DNA of 64,000 nt, taken from positions 1 through 64,000 of the forward strand of contig JBPOHI010000016.1 in NCBI GenBank assembly GCA_052035735.1, written 5' to 3'. Below the pieces are notes generated by a model. That model saw only the letters and a list, made by a program, of their open reading frames with translations, was not told the DNA's origin and did not search any database. Both the position numbers and the translations under genes were made by a program. Origin of the DNA: JAGPDF01 sp052035735. GTDB lineage: Bacteria; Acidobacteriota; Thermoanaerobaculia; Multivoradales; JAGPDF01. Position 1 is the first letter of the stretch, and each line of letters opens with the position of its first letter. This document shows, one piece after another, positions 1 to 8,681 of the stretch.

Positions 1-1
1 G

Positions 2-1411
2 ACGCGCAGCACCGCCAGCGTCATCATTCTCGCCAGCGATGGCGGCAGTGGCGGCAGGGGCGGCTCGGGCGGTTCGGGTGGCAGCGGTGGCTCCGGCGGC
101 AGCGGTGGCTCGGGTGGCAGCGGTGGCTCGGGTGGCAGCGGTGGCTCGGGTGGCAGCGGCGGCTCCGGCGGCAGCGGTGGCTCGGGTGGCAGCGGCGGCT
201 CCGGCGGCAGCGGCGGCTCGGGTGGCAGCGGTGGCTCTGGTGGCAGCGGTGGTTCCGGCGGTTCGGGCGGCAGCGGTGGATCCGGCGGCGGCTGTGAGCC
301 CGGCGACGACTGCACCGGTGACGGCTCGGGCGTGATCAAGTTCGACGAGCGGACCTTCCTCGGGCTCGAGAGCGCCGGTGTCGCGGTCATCACGGTCGAG
401 CGCTCGCACGGCGAGGCCGGCTCAGCCTCGATCGACTACGCCACCTCGGACGGCACGGCCAACGACGGATCGGACTACTCCGGAGTCTCCGGCACGATCA
501 CCTGGGGCCCGGGCGACGGTGCCACCAAGACCTTCACCATTCCGCTGGTCGACGACGGGATCGCCGAGGGCAACGAGACGGTGAACCTCATCCTCTCCAA
601 CCCGACCGGCGGCGCGGTGATCGACGGCGACCGCGGCACCGCCGTGCTCACCATCCTCGAAACCGGCGGCGTCCCGCCGGGCGGAGACGGCAGCCGCCCC
701 GGCACCTTCAAGTTCGGCGAGGCCAGCTACCAGGTGATCGAGGGCCAGACCTTCGCAGTGATCTCGGTCGAGCGCTCCCGGGGCGAGCGTGGCGCGGTCA
801 CGGTCGACTACTCGGCGGATTCCGGCAGCGCCACGGCCGGCGAGGACTTCGAAGCCGTCTCCGGAACGCTCTCCTGGGCGGCGAACGACGGCAGCACCAA
901 GACCTTCCAGGTCCCGGTGCTCGACGACACGCTGTCCGAGGACACCGAGACCATCCTCCTGGCGCTCACCAACGCGACCGGCGGAGCGGGCATCGACTCG
1001 GTGCGCGGCTCGGCGCTGCTCAACCTGCTCGACGACGACGCTTCGCAGGCCGCCTGCGTGCCGAGCGCGACCAACATGTGTCTGCTCGGCGGACGCTTCG
1101 CCGCCCAGCTCACCTATCGCACTCCCAACGTCGGCACCGGCGCAGGCAAGGCAGTGACCTACTCGAACCAGACCGGCCTCTTCTGGTTCTTCAACCAGGA
1201 CAACGTCGAGATGCTGATCAAGGTCGTCGACGGCTGCAGCGTCCCTGGCCTCAATGCCTACTGGGTCTTCTTCTCGGCCACCACGAACGTCGACTTCACG
1301 CTGACGGTGACCGACACCCAGACCGGAGTCTCGAAGCAGTATCGCAACCCGCTCGGTCTCGCGGCGGCTCCGATCCAGGACGTCACGACCTTCCGAGCCT
1401 GCCCGCAGTAA
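2..1411 (+). CDS. Calx-beta repeat surface protein with Gly-Ser linker (5' partial)
   Basis: The gene enters from upstream: the frame is open from base 2 with no start in the window. It begins with the last strand of a Calx-beta domain, followed by about 84 residues of almost pure Gly-Gly-Ser repeats (41-292), then two complete Calx-beta domains (roughly 326-660 and 705-1040; DGTAxxGSDY and SGTxxW motifs, DDxxxEGNE/EDTE acidic turns). The last ~110 residues are a separate module with FWFF, KVVDG and TVTDT motifs that recurs in the DUF4397 protein at 18217. Calx-beta domains bind calcium and occur in large secreted adhesins, so an extracellular role is likely; no ligand can be named. The ATG at 332 is internal. 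A strong hairpin follows the stop. Confidence 0.85.
   Translation, partial: TRSTASVIILASDGGSGGRGGSGGSGGSGGSGGSGGSGGSGGSGGSGGSGGSGGSGGSGGSGGSGGSGGSGGSGGSGGSGGSGGSGGSGGSGGSGGGCEPGDDCTGDGSGVIKFDERTFLGLESAGVAVITVERSHGEAGSASIDYATSDGTANDGSDYSGVSGTITWGPGDGATKTFTIPLVDDGIAEGNETVNLILSNPTGGAVIDGDRGTAVLTILETGGVPPGGDGSRPGTFKFGEASYQVIEGQTFAVISVERSRGERGAVTVDYSADSGSATAGEDFEAVSGTLSWAANDGSTKTFQVPVLDDTLSEDTETILLALTNATGGAGIDSVRGSALLNLLDDDASQAACVPSATNMCLLGGRFAAQLTYRTPNVGTGAGKAVTYSNQTGLFWFFNQDNVEMLIKVVDGCSVPGLNAYWVFFSATTNVDFTLTVTDTQTGVSKQYRNPLGLAAAPIQDVTTFRACPQ
41..292 (+). repeat. Gly-Gly-Ser coding microsatellite
   Basis: About 28 imperfect 9-base units (ggyggcagc / ggyggctcg-like) encode a flexible (GGS)n linker between Calx-beta domains of the first gene. 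The units differ mainly at third positions. One unit carries an Arg in place of Ser. Such tracts can expand or contract by slippage in steps of three residues without a frameshift. Confidence 0.9.
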
Positions 1412-1439
1412 CTTCCGCGCTTTCCCTCCTTCCCCCTCT

Positions 1440-1475
1440 GCGGCCCCGGAGATCTCTTCCGGGGCCGCTGTCTTG
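1440..1475 (+). terminator. Rho-independent-type terminator after the Calx-beta gene
   Basis: A perfect 11-bp GC-rich stem (1440-1450 with 1458-1468) closes a 7-base loop and is followed by a weak T-rich stretch (tgtcttgtcc). It lies 28 bases after the TAA stop. Confidence 0.65.
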
Positions 1476-1520
1476 TCCGCTTCGCCAGCAGCAGAGCCGG
1501 CGACACCATAGGATTCGGCG

Positions 1521-4031
1521 GTGCCCGACCTCCGCCGCGCCGCGCTCACCCTGCTCTTGCTGGCACGACCTCCGGCGCTCGAAGCGGCCCCCTCCATCGC
1601 CGAGGTCGAGCGTAGCGATTGCGAACGGCTGAACGACGCCGGCAGCTATGCCGCGGCACTTCCGCACTGCCGCGCAGCCGCCACGGCCCAGCGGGCCGAG
1701 AGCGCCGCCGACGCACCGGCCCACGACGGCGGCGCGCTCGGACGGTCGCTCACCAGCCTGGGATTGGCGCTCGAGATGACCGGCGATCGCCGAGCCGCGG
1801 AGTCGAGCTACCTCGAGGCGCTCGCACGCCACCGCGCGCTCGACCTGCAGGAGTACGAGGCGCTGGTGCTGTCGAACCTCGCCGCCCTGGCCATCGGCGG
1901 CGGCGACTATCGCGCGGCGCTGCAGTGGCTCGGCGAGGAGGAGGCCGTCGCACGCCAGGCGCAGGCCGCCGGCATCGAGGACTGGCCCGAAGCCGAGCTC
2001 GACTACGTACGGATCAACCGCAGCGTAGCCCTCGAACAACTCGGCGCCTATGCCGAGGCTCTGACCGAGCTTCGGCCACTCGCCGGAGCGGCCCTGACCC
2101 CGGGCTCGGGCGATCGGGACGGCTCGGAGACCGCCGCGCTGACGGTGAATCTGGCCGTGCTCTACCGCAATCTCGGCGACCCGCGCCGCGCCCTGGTCTT
2201 GCTCGACCGCGCCGCGACCGCCTACCGGAGGCTGGGAGACCGCTCTGCGCTGGCCAACGTCCACCTCAATCGCGCGCTCGTCCAGCAGCTCAACCTGCGC
2301 GCACCGCAGCTGGCCGCGAACGAGCTCGCCAAGGGCCTCGCGCTCGCGGTCGAAAGCGGCGACAGCGGCGAGGAGCTGCGCATTCTCTGCGCGCAGGGCG
2401 ACCTCCTCCTGCAGGCCGGCGACCTCGAGGCCGCGCGCCAGGCCTTCGCGCGCGCGCGCGCTGTTGCCGCCGCCTCGGACGCCGCCTCCGGCCTATGGGC
2501 TGCGGAAGCCGGTCTCGGCAGAGTCGAACGCAGCGCCGGCAATTCTGCAGCTGCGGAGCGTCATCTGCGGGCGGCCATCGCCGGGATCGAGCGCGCCGGT
2601 GCCGCGCTCGGGAGCTCCGCCCTGCGCGGCGGCCTGTTCGCCGATCAGCGTGCGGTCTACGCCGCCGCGGTCGACCTCCTGGGGGAACGAGCTCTCGCGA
2701 CCGAGGGAGCGGAGCACGAGACCGCTGCGCTCGAAGCGCTCGCTCTGGCCGAGCAGGCCAAGGCCCGCGAGCTCCTCGACGCTCTCGGCGGCGGCGCCGC
2801 GGCTGCTTTGACGGCAGCAGAGCTCCGTGCGGCGACGCCGCGCCTGGGCGAGACCCTGGCCTACTTCTTCGGCGAGCGGCAGGTCTGGCGGTGGCACTCC
2901 TCGGGCGGACGGTGGACGCTCCTTCGAGTCGGGGATTCCGTATCGCTGCTTCGCCGGGTGAACAAGACACAGCGCCATCTCGCCCGCGGCGAAGCGGCGG
3001 AGGCCGACGACCTCGCAAAGCTCGGGCTCCTGCTGCTGCCACCCGGACTCCCGTCCGCGGGCGAGCTGCGTATCGTGCCCGACGGCCGCCTTTTCTACCT
3101 GCCCTTCGAGTTGCTGCCGGTTCCGCAAGGTGAGGCTCTGCTGATCGACCGGCTCGCGGTGAGCTACCTCCCCAGCCTCTCGGTCTTCGCCCATCTGCGG
3201 GCCCCGGTAAAGCCGGCCCGCTGGCGACTGGCCGCACTCGCCGACCCGGAGCTGCCGACGGCGTCTGCCGCGTCCGCGCCCACCAGTTTCGCGGGCCTGC
3301 TGGCCCGCCGCTTCGGCCTGCCTCCTCTGCCGGGCGCCGTGCGCGAGGCCCGCAGCGCCTCCCGATACCTCGGCGAGCCGAGCGTCATCGACAGCGGCGC
3401 CGCGGCGACCGAAGGACGTCTGCGCGAACGCGCCGCGGAGGGCTCCCGGGTCCTTCACATCGCCGCTCACACCGTCGTGGACGAGGGTCTCGCCGGCGGT
3501 GTCGCGCTCTTCCTCGCCGCTTCCGGCGACTCGGACAGGTCGGGCGACGGACTGGTCACCGCGCCGGAGCTCGCCCAGATGCCACTCTCGGTCGAGCTCG
3601 CTGTTCTCTCGGCCTGCAGGACGGCGCTACCCGAGGCCGCCTTCGCTTCGGGGCCCGGCGATGGACGAGCACTTGCCAGCCTCTCCGGCGCTCTCCTCGG
3701 CGCAGGGGCCTCCGGTGTCGTCGCTTCGCTCTGGGAGATCGAAGATGCGGCGACGGCAGCCCTGATGGAGCAGTTCTACTTCGAGCTCGCGCGTGGCGTG
3801 CGCCCGGCGGTCGCCCTGCGCCGGGCGAAGTTGCGCCTGGCGCACGATCCGCGATGGGCAGCGGCGCCCGCCTGGGCGGGATTCGTGCTGCTCGGGGATC
3901 CCGGGCCGGTGTCCCCTGCGGCATTCTCTCGCTGGGGACTCGTAGCGGCCGTCACGCTTGCCGCAGGCGGCGCACTGATTCTCTTCGCGGCCGCGCGGCG
4001 CCGGGCGCTGCTGGTGCGCCGCGAAAGGTAG
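1521..4031 (+). CDS. TPR-CHAT domain protein (caspase-like peptidase fold)
   Basis: 836 residues from a GTG start. A hydrophobic N-terminal segment resembles a signal peptide, then TPR-like helical repeats run to about residue 430, then a C-terminal CHAT domain. The CHAT catalytic pair is visible: His650 in HIAAHT and Cys699 in LSACRTA, in the order and spacing of the caspase/separase-like clan. A final transmembrane helix (about 810-828) ends in a short basic tail, suggesting membrane anchoring. CHAT proteins are proteases or protease-like scaffolds; the substrate is unknown. It is convergent with, and 1 base from, the anti-sigma gene, whose operon is a plausible partner by proximity only. 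No typical Shine-Dalgarno precedes the GTG. Confidence 0.85.
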   Translation: MPDLRRAALTLLLLARPPALEAAPSIAEVERSDCERLNDAGSYAAALPHCRAAATAQRAESAADAPAHDGGALGRSLTSLGLALEMTGDRRAAESSYLEALARHRALDLQEYEALVLSNLAALAIGGGDYRAALQWLGEEEAVARQAQAAGIEDWPEAELDYVRINRSVALEQLGAYAEALTELRPLAGAALTPGSGDRDGSETAALTVNLAVLYRNLGDPRRALVLLDRAATAYRRLGDRSALANVHLNRALVQQLNLRAPQLAANELAKGLALAVESGDSGEELRILCAQGDLLLQAGDLEAARQAFARARAVAAASDAASGLWAAEAGLGRVERSAGNSAAAERHLRAAIAGIERAGAALGSSALRGGLFADQRAVYAAAVDLLGERALATEGAEHETAALEALALAEQAKARELLDALGGGAAAALTAAELRAATPRLGETLAYFFGERQVWRWHSSGGRWTLLRVGDSVSLLRRVNKTQRHLARGEAAEADDLAKLGLLLLPPGLPSAGELRIVPDGRLFYLPFELLPVPQGEALLIDRLAVSYLPSLSVFAHLRAPVKPARWRLAALADPELPTASAASAPTSFAGLLARRFGLPPLPGAVREARSASRYLGEPSVIDSGAAATEGRLRERAAEGSRVLHIAAHTVVDEGLAGGVALFLAASGDSDRSGDGLVTAPELAQMPLSVELAVLSACRTALPEAAFASGPGDGRALASLSGALLGAGASGVVASLWEIEDAATAALMEQFYFELARGVRPAVALRRAKLRLAHDPRWAAAPAWAGFVLLGDPGPVSPAAFSRWGLVAAVTLAAGGALILFAAARRRALLVRRER

Positions 4032-4032
4032 C

Positions 4033-4851
4033 TCAGCTCGCCGGCGGCTCGACGCGGAAGCTCGCCGCTGCCGAGTGTCCGATGGCGCTCTGCGCGGCAT
4101 CGAGGGCGGTGACGTTCCAGCGGTAAGTGACCAACGTCGCGAGCTTCGCGAGGAGGGCTGGTGCCGCAGCGAGCGTCGTGCCGGTCGCCTCGCCCTGCCA
4201 CAACAACTCGTCCGCCACGTCGCGCACCTCGACGCGGTAGCTCGCGGCGCCAGCGACCGGGCGCCAGGCGAAGGGCGGCAGGGCGTCGAGGCCGGAGACC
4301 TCGAGCACTCCCATCGGCGCTTCGAGTCGCACCTCGCCGCTGCGCACGACGTCGGGCGAGAAGACGTCCGCACGGTCGGGGAGCGCCGGCGCGAAGCTCC
4401 GATGCCCCCACTCGAAGGCGACGCCGAGCCCGGCGACCAGGAGAGCCGCCGCCGCCCACCGGCTCCACAGCGGTGTTCCGGCAGACTGGCGGGCGAGCTT
4501 CGCGCGCTTCGCCGCGTGCGGCGCCATCGGCAGCACGCGGGCCAGCTGCGGCGCCGACGCCGAGGCCTCGAAGCCTGCGGGTGCTGCAACAGGTCCCCGG
4601 AGCTGCGCCGCGACCCAGGCGATCTCCTGCGCTTCGGCGGGGCTCTTCGGTGCAGCATCGAACGCCCCGGCGAGGGCAAGTTCGGCGCCACAGGCCGGGC
4701 ACGCTTCGGCATGCAGCCGGAGCGCCTCGGCTCGCGGGCCGGCGGCGCCGGCGAAGTGCGCATCGAGCAGCTCGGCGAGCGGCGGACAACCGGCCTCGGG
4801 CTGCAGAGCCTGGCGCAGCAACTGGTTGCGATCGAAGTCGGTCTTCGTCAT
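4033..4851 (-). CDS. Zinc-finger anti-sigma factor, membrane-spanning, with FnIII-like outer domain
   Basis: 272 residues. The cytoplasmic N-terminus has the ZAS motif HxxxCxxC (His47, Cys51, Cys54) typical of zinc-dependent anti-sigma factors. A single transmembrane helix follows near residues 155-175. The outer part resembles a fibronectin-III fold (FAWRPVAGAASYRVEV). The ATG overlaps the stop of the ECF sigma gene as ATGA, so the pair is translationally coupled, the classic sigma/anti-sigma arrangement. Expected role: hold the sigma factor at the membrane until an envelope signal arrives. A longer upstream open frame would run through the sigma gene and is not the real start. Confidence 0.88.
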   Translation of the reverse strand: MTKTDFDRNQLLRQALQPEAGCPPLAELLDAHFAGAAGPRAEALRLHAEACPACGAELALAGAFDAAPKSPAEAQEIAWVAAQLRGPVAAPAGFEASASAPQLARVLPMAPHAAKRAKLARQSAGTPLWSRWAAAALLVAGLGVAFEWGHRSFAPALPDRADVFSPDVVRSGEVRLEAPMGVLEVSGLDALPPFAWRPVAGAASYRVEVRDVADELLWQGEATGTTLAAAPALLAKLATLVTYRWNVTALDAAQSAIGHSAAASFRVEPPAS

Positions 4852-5450
4852 GACAGCCCTCTCTGGGGGATGGAGGCAGAAAAACTGCGACGGAGCTTCC
4901 GCTTGGCGCTCACCAGGTAAGCGCGCGCGCCCGACTTGTTGCCGAGCTCGAGCAGCTGGTCGATCGCCGCCAGCGTCAGACCGTCGACGAAGTGGAGGCG
5001 CAGGATCCGCGCCTCGAGCGGCTCGAGAGCGGTGGCGATCGCCTGTCGCAGTTGCTGTTCGAGCTGCGCCTGGCCGACCGCCTCTTCGACACTCGGTCCA
5101 GGAGCGGCCGGTTCGAGAAAGTCCTCCGCGTCGATCGACTCGGCGTCGCGCCGACGGTTCGAGATCGAGCGGTTGATCGTCACGCTGCGCGTGACGAGGT
5201 AGAGCCAGGTGGCGAAGGAGCTCTCGAAGCGGAACGTCTCGAGGCGCTCGTAGACGCGCACGAACACCTCCTGGGCGAGGTCCGCGGCCTCTTCCCGGCG
5301 GCCGCTGATGCGCAGGCACCAGGCGGCGACGCGGGTCTGATAGCGGCGGAAGAGGACGTCGAGATGCTGCGCCGCGAGCTCGGGATCGTGCTGCACCGCC
5401 CGAGCCTCCCGCACGATCTCCTCGTCGCTCCACTCCGCGATCTTCTCCAT
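4848..5450 (-). CDS. ECF-type RNA polymerase sigma factor (sigma-70 family)
   Basis: 200 residues from ATG. The sigma-2 region is recognisable (LFRRYQTRV, then DLAQEVFVRVYERL and FATWLYLVTRS), followed by a linker and a sigma-4 helix-turn-helix region (LRLHFVDGLTLAAI, then LVSAKRKLRRSF). There is no sigma-1.1 or sigma-3, as in ECF factors, and the length is typical. It is encoded first, with its zinc-finger anti-sigma factor coupled by a 4-base overlap. Target genes cannot be read from the sequence; the adjacent CHAT protein is a candidate by position. Confidence 0.92.
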   Translation of the reverse strand: MEKIAEWSDEEIVREARAVQHDPELAAQHLDVLFRRYQTRVAAWCLRISGRREEAADLAQEVFVRVYERLETFRFESSFATWLYLVTRSVTINRSISNRRRDAESIDAEDFLEPAAPGPSVEEAVGQAQLEQQLRQAIATALEPLEARILRLHFVDGLTLAAIDQLLELGNKSGARAYLVSAKRKLRRSFSASIPQRGLS

Positions 5451-5723
5451 CGTCTCCCTGATTCCGCTGGCTACCGGCTGGCCCAAGAGCCGGCCGCCCC
5501 CGGCCGCCTTGAAGGCGAGCAGACGCGCCGCCTCGCCGGCAGGCCTGGCAGCGAGCCTAGCCGATCCCGCCGGCCGGCCGGTAACCGGCGCGGCCAGCGC
5601 GGCGGGTAAGGCCGCCAGAAGCTCGCAGGGAGCCGGCGCCGCGGGGGAGAGTGGAAGAGCCTTCACGCTCTCCTGAGACAGGCGAGCGGAGGGAGTGGAA
5701 CAGTCCACTGTCGAAATACGTGT

Positions 5724-6080
5724 TCATCCCGGTCCGGTCGTGCCTTCGGCCGGGCCTTTCGGTTCGGCGGACAGGTCCCACAGGGCTCCGAGCGTGCCGA
5801 ACGGTCCGCCCCAGACCGCGCGCATCAGCACGGCTCGCCACTCCTTGCGCGCCAGGCGGCGGAAGCGGATGGCGCGCAACAGGAGGAGCGGCAGGAGGAT
5901 CAGGCAACCGCCGTTGCAGACCACCGCCGTCCAGAAATAGGGCCGGTTCTGCGGCGCGCCCGGAGCCGAAAGCTCGACCAGCACTGCGGTCAGAAAGCTC
6001 ACGATCGCGGCCGCCAGGCTGAGCGACCCGAGCCAGCGGTACCAGAGGATCGACCGCGTGCGCGACGGTGCGGCGCTCAT
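5724..6080 (-). CDS. Small two-span membrane protein, unknown function
   Basis: 118 residues from ATG 6080; a TTG two codons upstream is also possible. Two hydrophobic helices (about residues 15-37 and 50-68) are separated by a short loop with an NRPYFW motif, and a basic stretch RFRRLARKEW follows. I do not recognise the family. It is transcribed away from the sigma operon after a gap of about 270 bases and may be monocistronic. Confidence 0.6.
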   Translation of the reverse strand: MSAAPSRTRSILWYRWLGSLSLAAAIVSFLTAVLVELSAPGAPQNRPYFWTAVVCNGGCLILLPLLLLRAIRFRRLARKEWRAVLMRAVWGGPFGTLGALWDLSAEPKGPAEGTTGPG

Positions 6081-6169
6081 CGGCAAGTCTCTTTCATACC
6101 GCTGAGTCTACGGGAGGGCCTCCCGCCCCGCCCAACGGCGGCGGCAGCGGGGGCCTGGTCTCCGCCGGC

Positions 6170-7228
6170 TCAGGGCTTCTTCGACAGACCGTCGAGCACC
6201 GCCTGGATCCGCGCCTTCTGGGCTTCGGGAGCCATCGCCAACGCCCGGCGATACATCGCGATCGCCTCCTTCTCGACGCCGTGCGCGGCCAGGCCCTCGC
6301 CGAGACTGTCGTGGGCATTCCAGGAGTCCGGGTGGCGCTTCACGTTCTCTCGGAAGATGGCCACCGCCTCCGCCGCGCTGCCGCCGCCGAGCAGTTGATA
6401 GCCGTAGGCGTTGAGCTCGGCCTCGTTCGCGCCGGGAAGCGCTTCGTCCATCAGCCGCTTCGCGCCCGAAGCATCGCCCATCTCGCTGAGCAGGCGGGAC
6501 TTGGTGAAGCTGTTGGTGAAGTTCTTCTGGATCGCGATCGACCTGTCGACCCAGATCATGGCGTCGTCGAGGTGGACCTTGCTGGCGAGCAGCGTCGCCG
6601 CCGCCTGATTCCAGGGTTGCCAGAAGAACTGGCCCAGGCCGCGGAGCTCGCGCTTCAGGCTCTGATAGACGATCTCCGGCGTATCGACCGCGACCTTGAA
6701 CGGTACGCGGAGTTTCTCCCAGCGCAGGGCGATCGTGGTCTCGCGCGCCGTCGCGTCGTCGAAGGTATAGGCCAGAGCCTCCTCGTGCGGAGCGATCTCC
6801 GGCTTCACCTCGATCCGCAGGACGTCCTCCTTCGCGTCGTAGGCGAAACTCCCCCAGTTGCTGTCGACCGACGAGAAGATGAGCTGCCAGCTTCCCGACG
6901 ATGGCAGAGTATGAAAGCCGTAGCGTCCCGCCGGCAGGCGGTGGCCTTCGACCTCGACCGGCGTCGAGAAAGAGATCGTCGTGTTCTCGTTCGCGCCGGC
7001 GCGCCAGACCTCGCCGTAGGGCACGAGCTTTCCCCAGACCTCGCGCCCCTGGACGCGCGGCCGGTGGTAGGTGATGGTGATCTCGGTGAGACCGACGGTC
7101 TGGGAGACCGTCGCCGCCTGCGACGGCTGCGGCAGCGTGAGCGGCGGCGACTGGGCGAAGGCCGCCCGGCCGGCAGAGAGGGCGACGAGCGTCAGGAGGG
7201 CGCGGGCGGCAACGGTTCTCATCGGCAT
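6170..7228 (-). CDS. DUF2911 domain secreted protein with TPR C-terminus
   Basis: 352 residues. A signal peptide (ending AFAQ, about residue 26) leads into a DUF2911 domain (about 30-190; VSQTVGLTEITITYHRP, VWRAGANENTTISF and LPAGRYGFHT motifs are diagnostic). Two or more TPR-like helix pairs follow, with the end resembling AIAMYRRALAMAPEAQKARI. DUF2911 proteins are periplasmic or exported proteins of Bacteroidota and Acidobacteriota with no known activity. The chosen ATG has a GGAGAG Shine-Dalgarno 6 bases upstream; a second ATG lies two codons downstream. Confidence 0.88.
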   Translation of the reverse strand: MPMRTVAARALLTLVALSAGRAAFAQSPPLTLPQPSQAATVSQTVGLTEITITYHRPRVQGREVWGKLVPYGEVWRAGANENTTISFSTPVEVEGHRLPAGRYGFHTLPSSGSWQLIFSSVDSNWGSFAYDAKEDVLRIEVKPEIAPHEEALAYTFDDATARETTIALRWEKLRVPFKVAVDTPEIVYQSLKRELRGLGQFFWQPWNQAAATLLASKVHLDDAMIWVDRSIAIQKNFTNSFTKSRLLSEMGDASGAKRLMDEALPGANEAELNAYGYQLLGGGSAAEAVAIFRENVKRHPDSWNAHDSLGEGLAAHGVEKEAIAMYRRALAMAPEAQKARIQAVLDGLSKKP

Positions 7229-7453
7229 CTGGATCTCTCCTTCGAGGCAGTCGGATGGGGTGAAGACGCAGCTCTTCCTGATACGTCCGCCGGCACTCGA
7301 AGTTCTGGCACTGTCCGGAAGCCCTGGGCAACGCGGCGCCCGGGCTCTGGGAAGAGCCTGGCTGCTCTTGCCGGCGCGATTCGAGACACCGTCGCCGCCG
7401 CATCGCCGGACGTGGCTGGCGCCGGCGAGTCTCCCGCCGGATAATGGGCCGGC

Positions 7454-8668
7454 GTGGCCACTCTAGCCGAGTTGATCGATGCCTTCGGAGCGGGTCTCTA
7501 CCTGCTCTTCGGCGCCGTGCACCTCGACCTCTGGCTCAGGCGCCGCGACCGCTCCGGTTACCTCTGGCTGGCCGCCGCGAGCGCTTGCGCGCTCGGTGTC
7601 GATCTCACCGGATTCGTCATGCGGCGCGAGGGCGAAGCGACCGGAGCGCTGCTCGCGTCGGTGAACCAGCTCGCCGTCGCCGGCGCCACGATCTGCGTCT
7701 ACGAGCTCGTGGTCTCACTCGGCCGCAGGCCCACCGGCGCGCTGGCCCGCCTGCTGCAGATCGTTACGTTCGCGACCGCGCCCCTGCCCGCTCTCGCCGG
7801 AATGCCGCTGCCCTATGCCCTGCTCCCCTGCGGTCTGCTGCTCCTCGCCGCCCTCTCGCGTGCCCTCCGCACCGGGCGTGAAGGCGACCCCGATTCGCGG
7901 CTCATCGCGCACGGACTGCTGGGCCTCATCGTCTGCCTGCTCACCGACCTCGCGATGGCGGTCGGCTGGCTGCCGCAGGTTCCTGCGCTCGCGCTCGCCG
8001 GCTTCGTCGTCCTCTTCCTCGCCTCGGCGAGGTCCTTGAGCAACCGCTTCGACCGCGATTTTCGCGAGCTCGGCGAGCTGCGCCGCGAGCTCGAACGGCG
8101 GATCGAGGAGCGCACCCTCGAGCTCAGAGAGGCCAACCACCGGCTCGAAGAGGTGTCGCGCACCGACTCGCTCACCGGCCTGCTCAACCGCCGCGGTTTC
8201 CTCGAGAAAGGGGAGGCCGAAATCGAGCGCAGCCGGCGATCTCGCAAGCCGTTCTCGGTGGTGATGGTGGATGCCGACCACTTCAAGCGCATCAACGATC
8301 TGCACGGCCACGCCGCCGGCGATCTGGCTTTGCAGTGGATCGGCGAGCTGCTCCGCCGGTCGCTGCGCGCCCAGGATCTGGTGGCGCGCTGGGGGGGAGA
8401 GGAGTTCGTCCTCCTCCTGCCGGAGACCGACACGCACGGTGCGACGTTGGTCGCCGAGTCGATCCGCCGCAAGGTCGCCGAGGATCCGCCCGCCGGCGGC
8501 GGGCTCGACCTCCGGCTGACCCTGTCGTTGGGGGTCGCCGAGCATCGTCCGGAGCGCGGCCTCGAAGCGACGCTCGCCCATGCCGACGCAGCGCTCTACC
8601 GCGCCAAGGCGGAGGGCCGCGACCGCGTCGTCGCCCACCGCCCCGCGCCGGCCTCGACCGTCTCCTGA
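7454..8668 (+). CDS. Diguanylate cyclase with multi-span membrane sensor (GGDEF)
   Basis: 404 residues from a GTG start. The N-terminal ~200 residues form about seven hydrophobic helices, a 7TM-type sensor. A short coiled segment (ELRRELERRIEERTLELREA) links to a GGDEF domain with an intact active-site loop GGEEF at 314-318. An RxxD inhibitory site (Arg305-Asp308) lies five residues upstream, so c-di-GMP product inhibition is expected. The entry DSLTGLLNRRGF and the metal-binding DADHFKRIND are also intact. It should make c-di-GMP from two GTP in response to a membrane signal. It is divergent from the DUF2911 gene and convergent with the following gene (13-base gap). Confidence 0.93.
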   Translation: MATLAELIDAFGAGLYLLFGAVHLDLWLRRRDRSGYLWLAAASACALGVDLTGFVMRREGEATGALLASVNQLAVAGATICVYELVVSLGRRPTGALARLLQIVTFATAPLPALAGMPLPYALLPCGLLLLAALSRALRTGREGDPDSRLIAHGLLGLIVCLLTDLAMAVGWLPQVPALALAGFVVLFLASARSLSNRFDRDFRELGELRRELERRIEERTLELREANHRLEEVSRTDSLTGLLNRRGFLEKGEAEIERSRRSRKPFSVVMVDADHFKRINDLHGHAAGDLALQWIGELLRRSLRAQDLVARWGGEEFVLLLPETDTHGATLVAESIRRKVAEDPPAGGGLDLRLTLSLGVAEHRPERGLEATLAHADAALYRAKAEGRDRVVAHRPAPASTVS

Positions 8669-8681
8669 GCGCCCGCCCGCG

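Noticed and set aside
41..335. Short-unit tandem repeat that could be mistaken for a CRISPR array or a separate Ala/Val-rich protein
   Set aside because: The units are contiguous 9-mers without spacers, and in the frame continuous with the Calx-beta domains they encode a (GGS)n linker.
1521..4031. CHAT protein as part of a CRISPR-linked or gasdermin-type defence system
   Set aside because: No CRISPR effector, gasdermin-like or other defence gene is adjacent; the neighbours are a sigma/anti-sigma pair and a surface protein.
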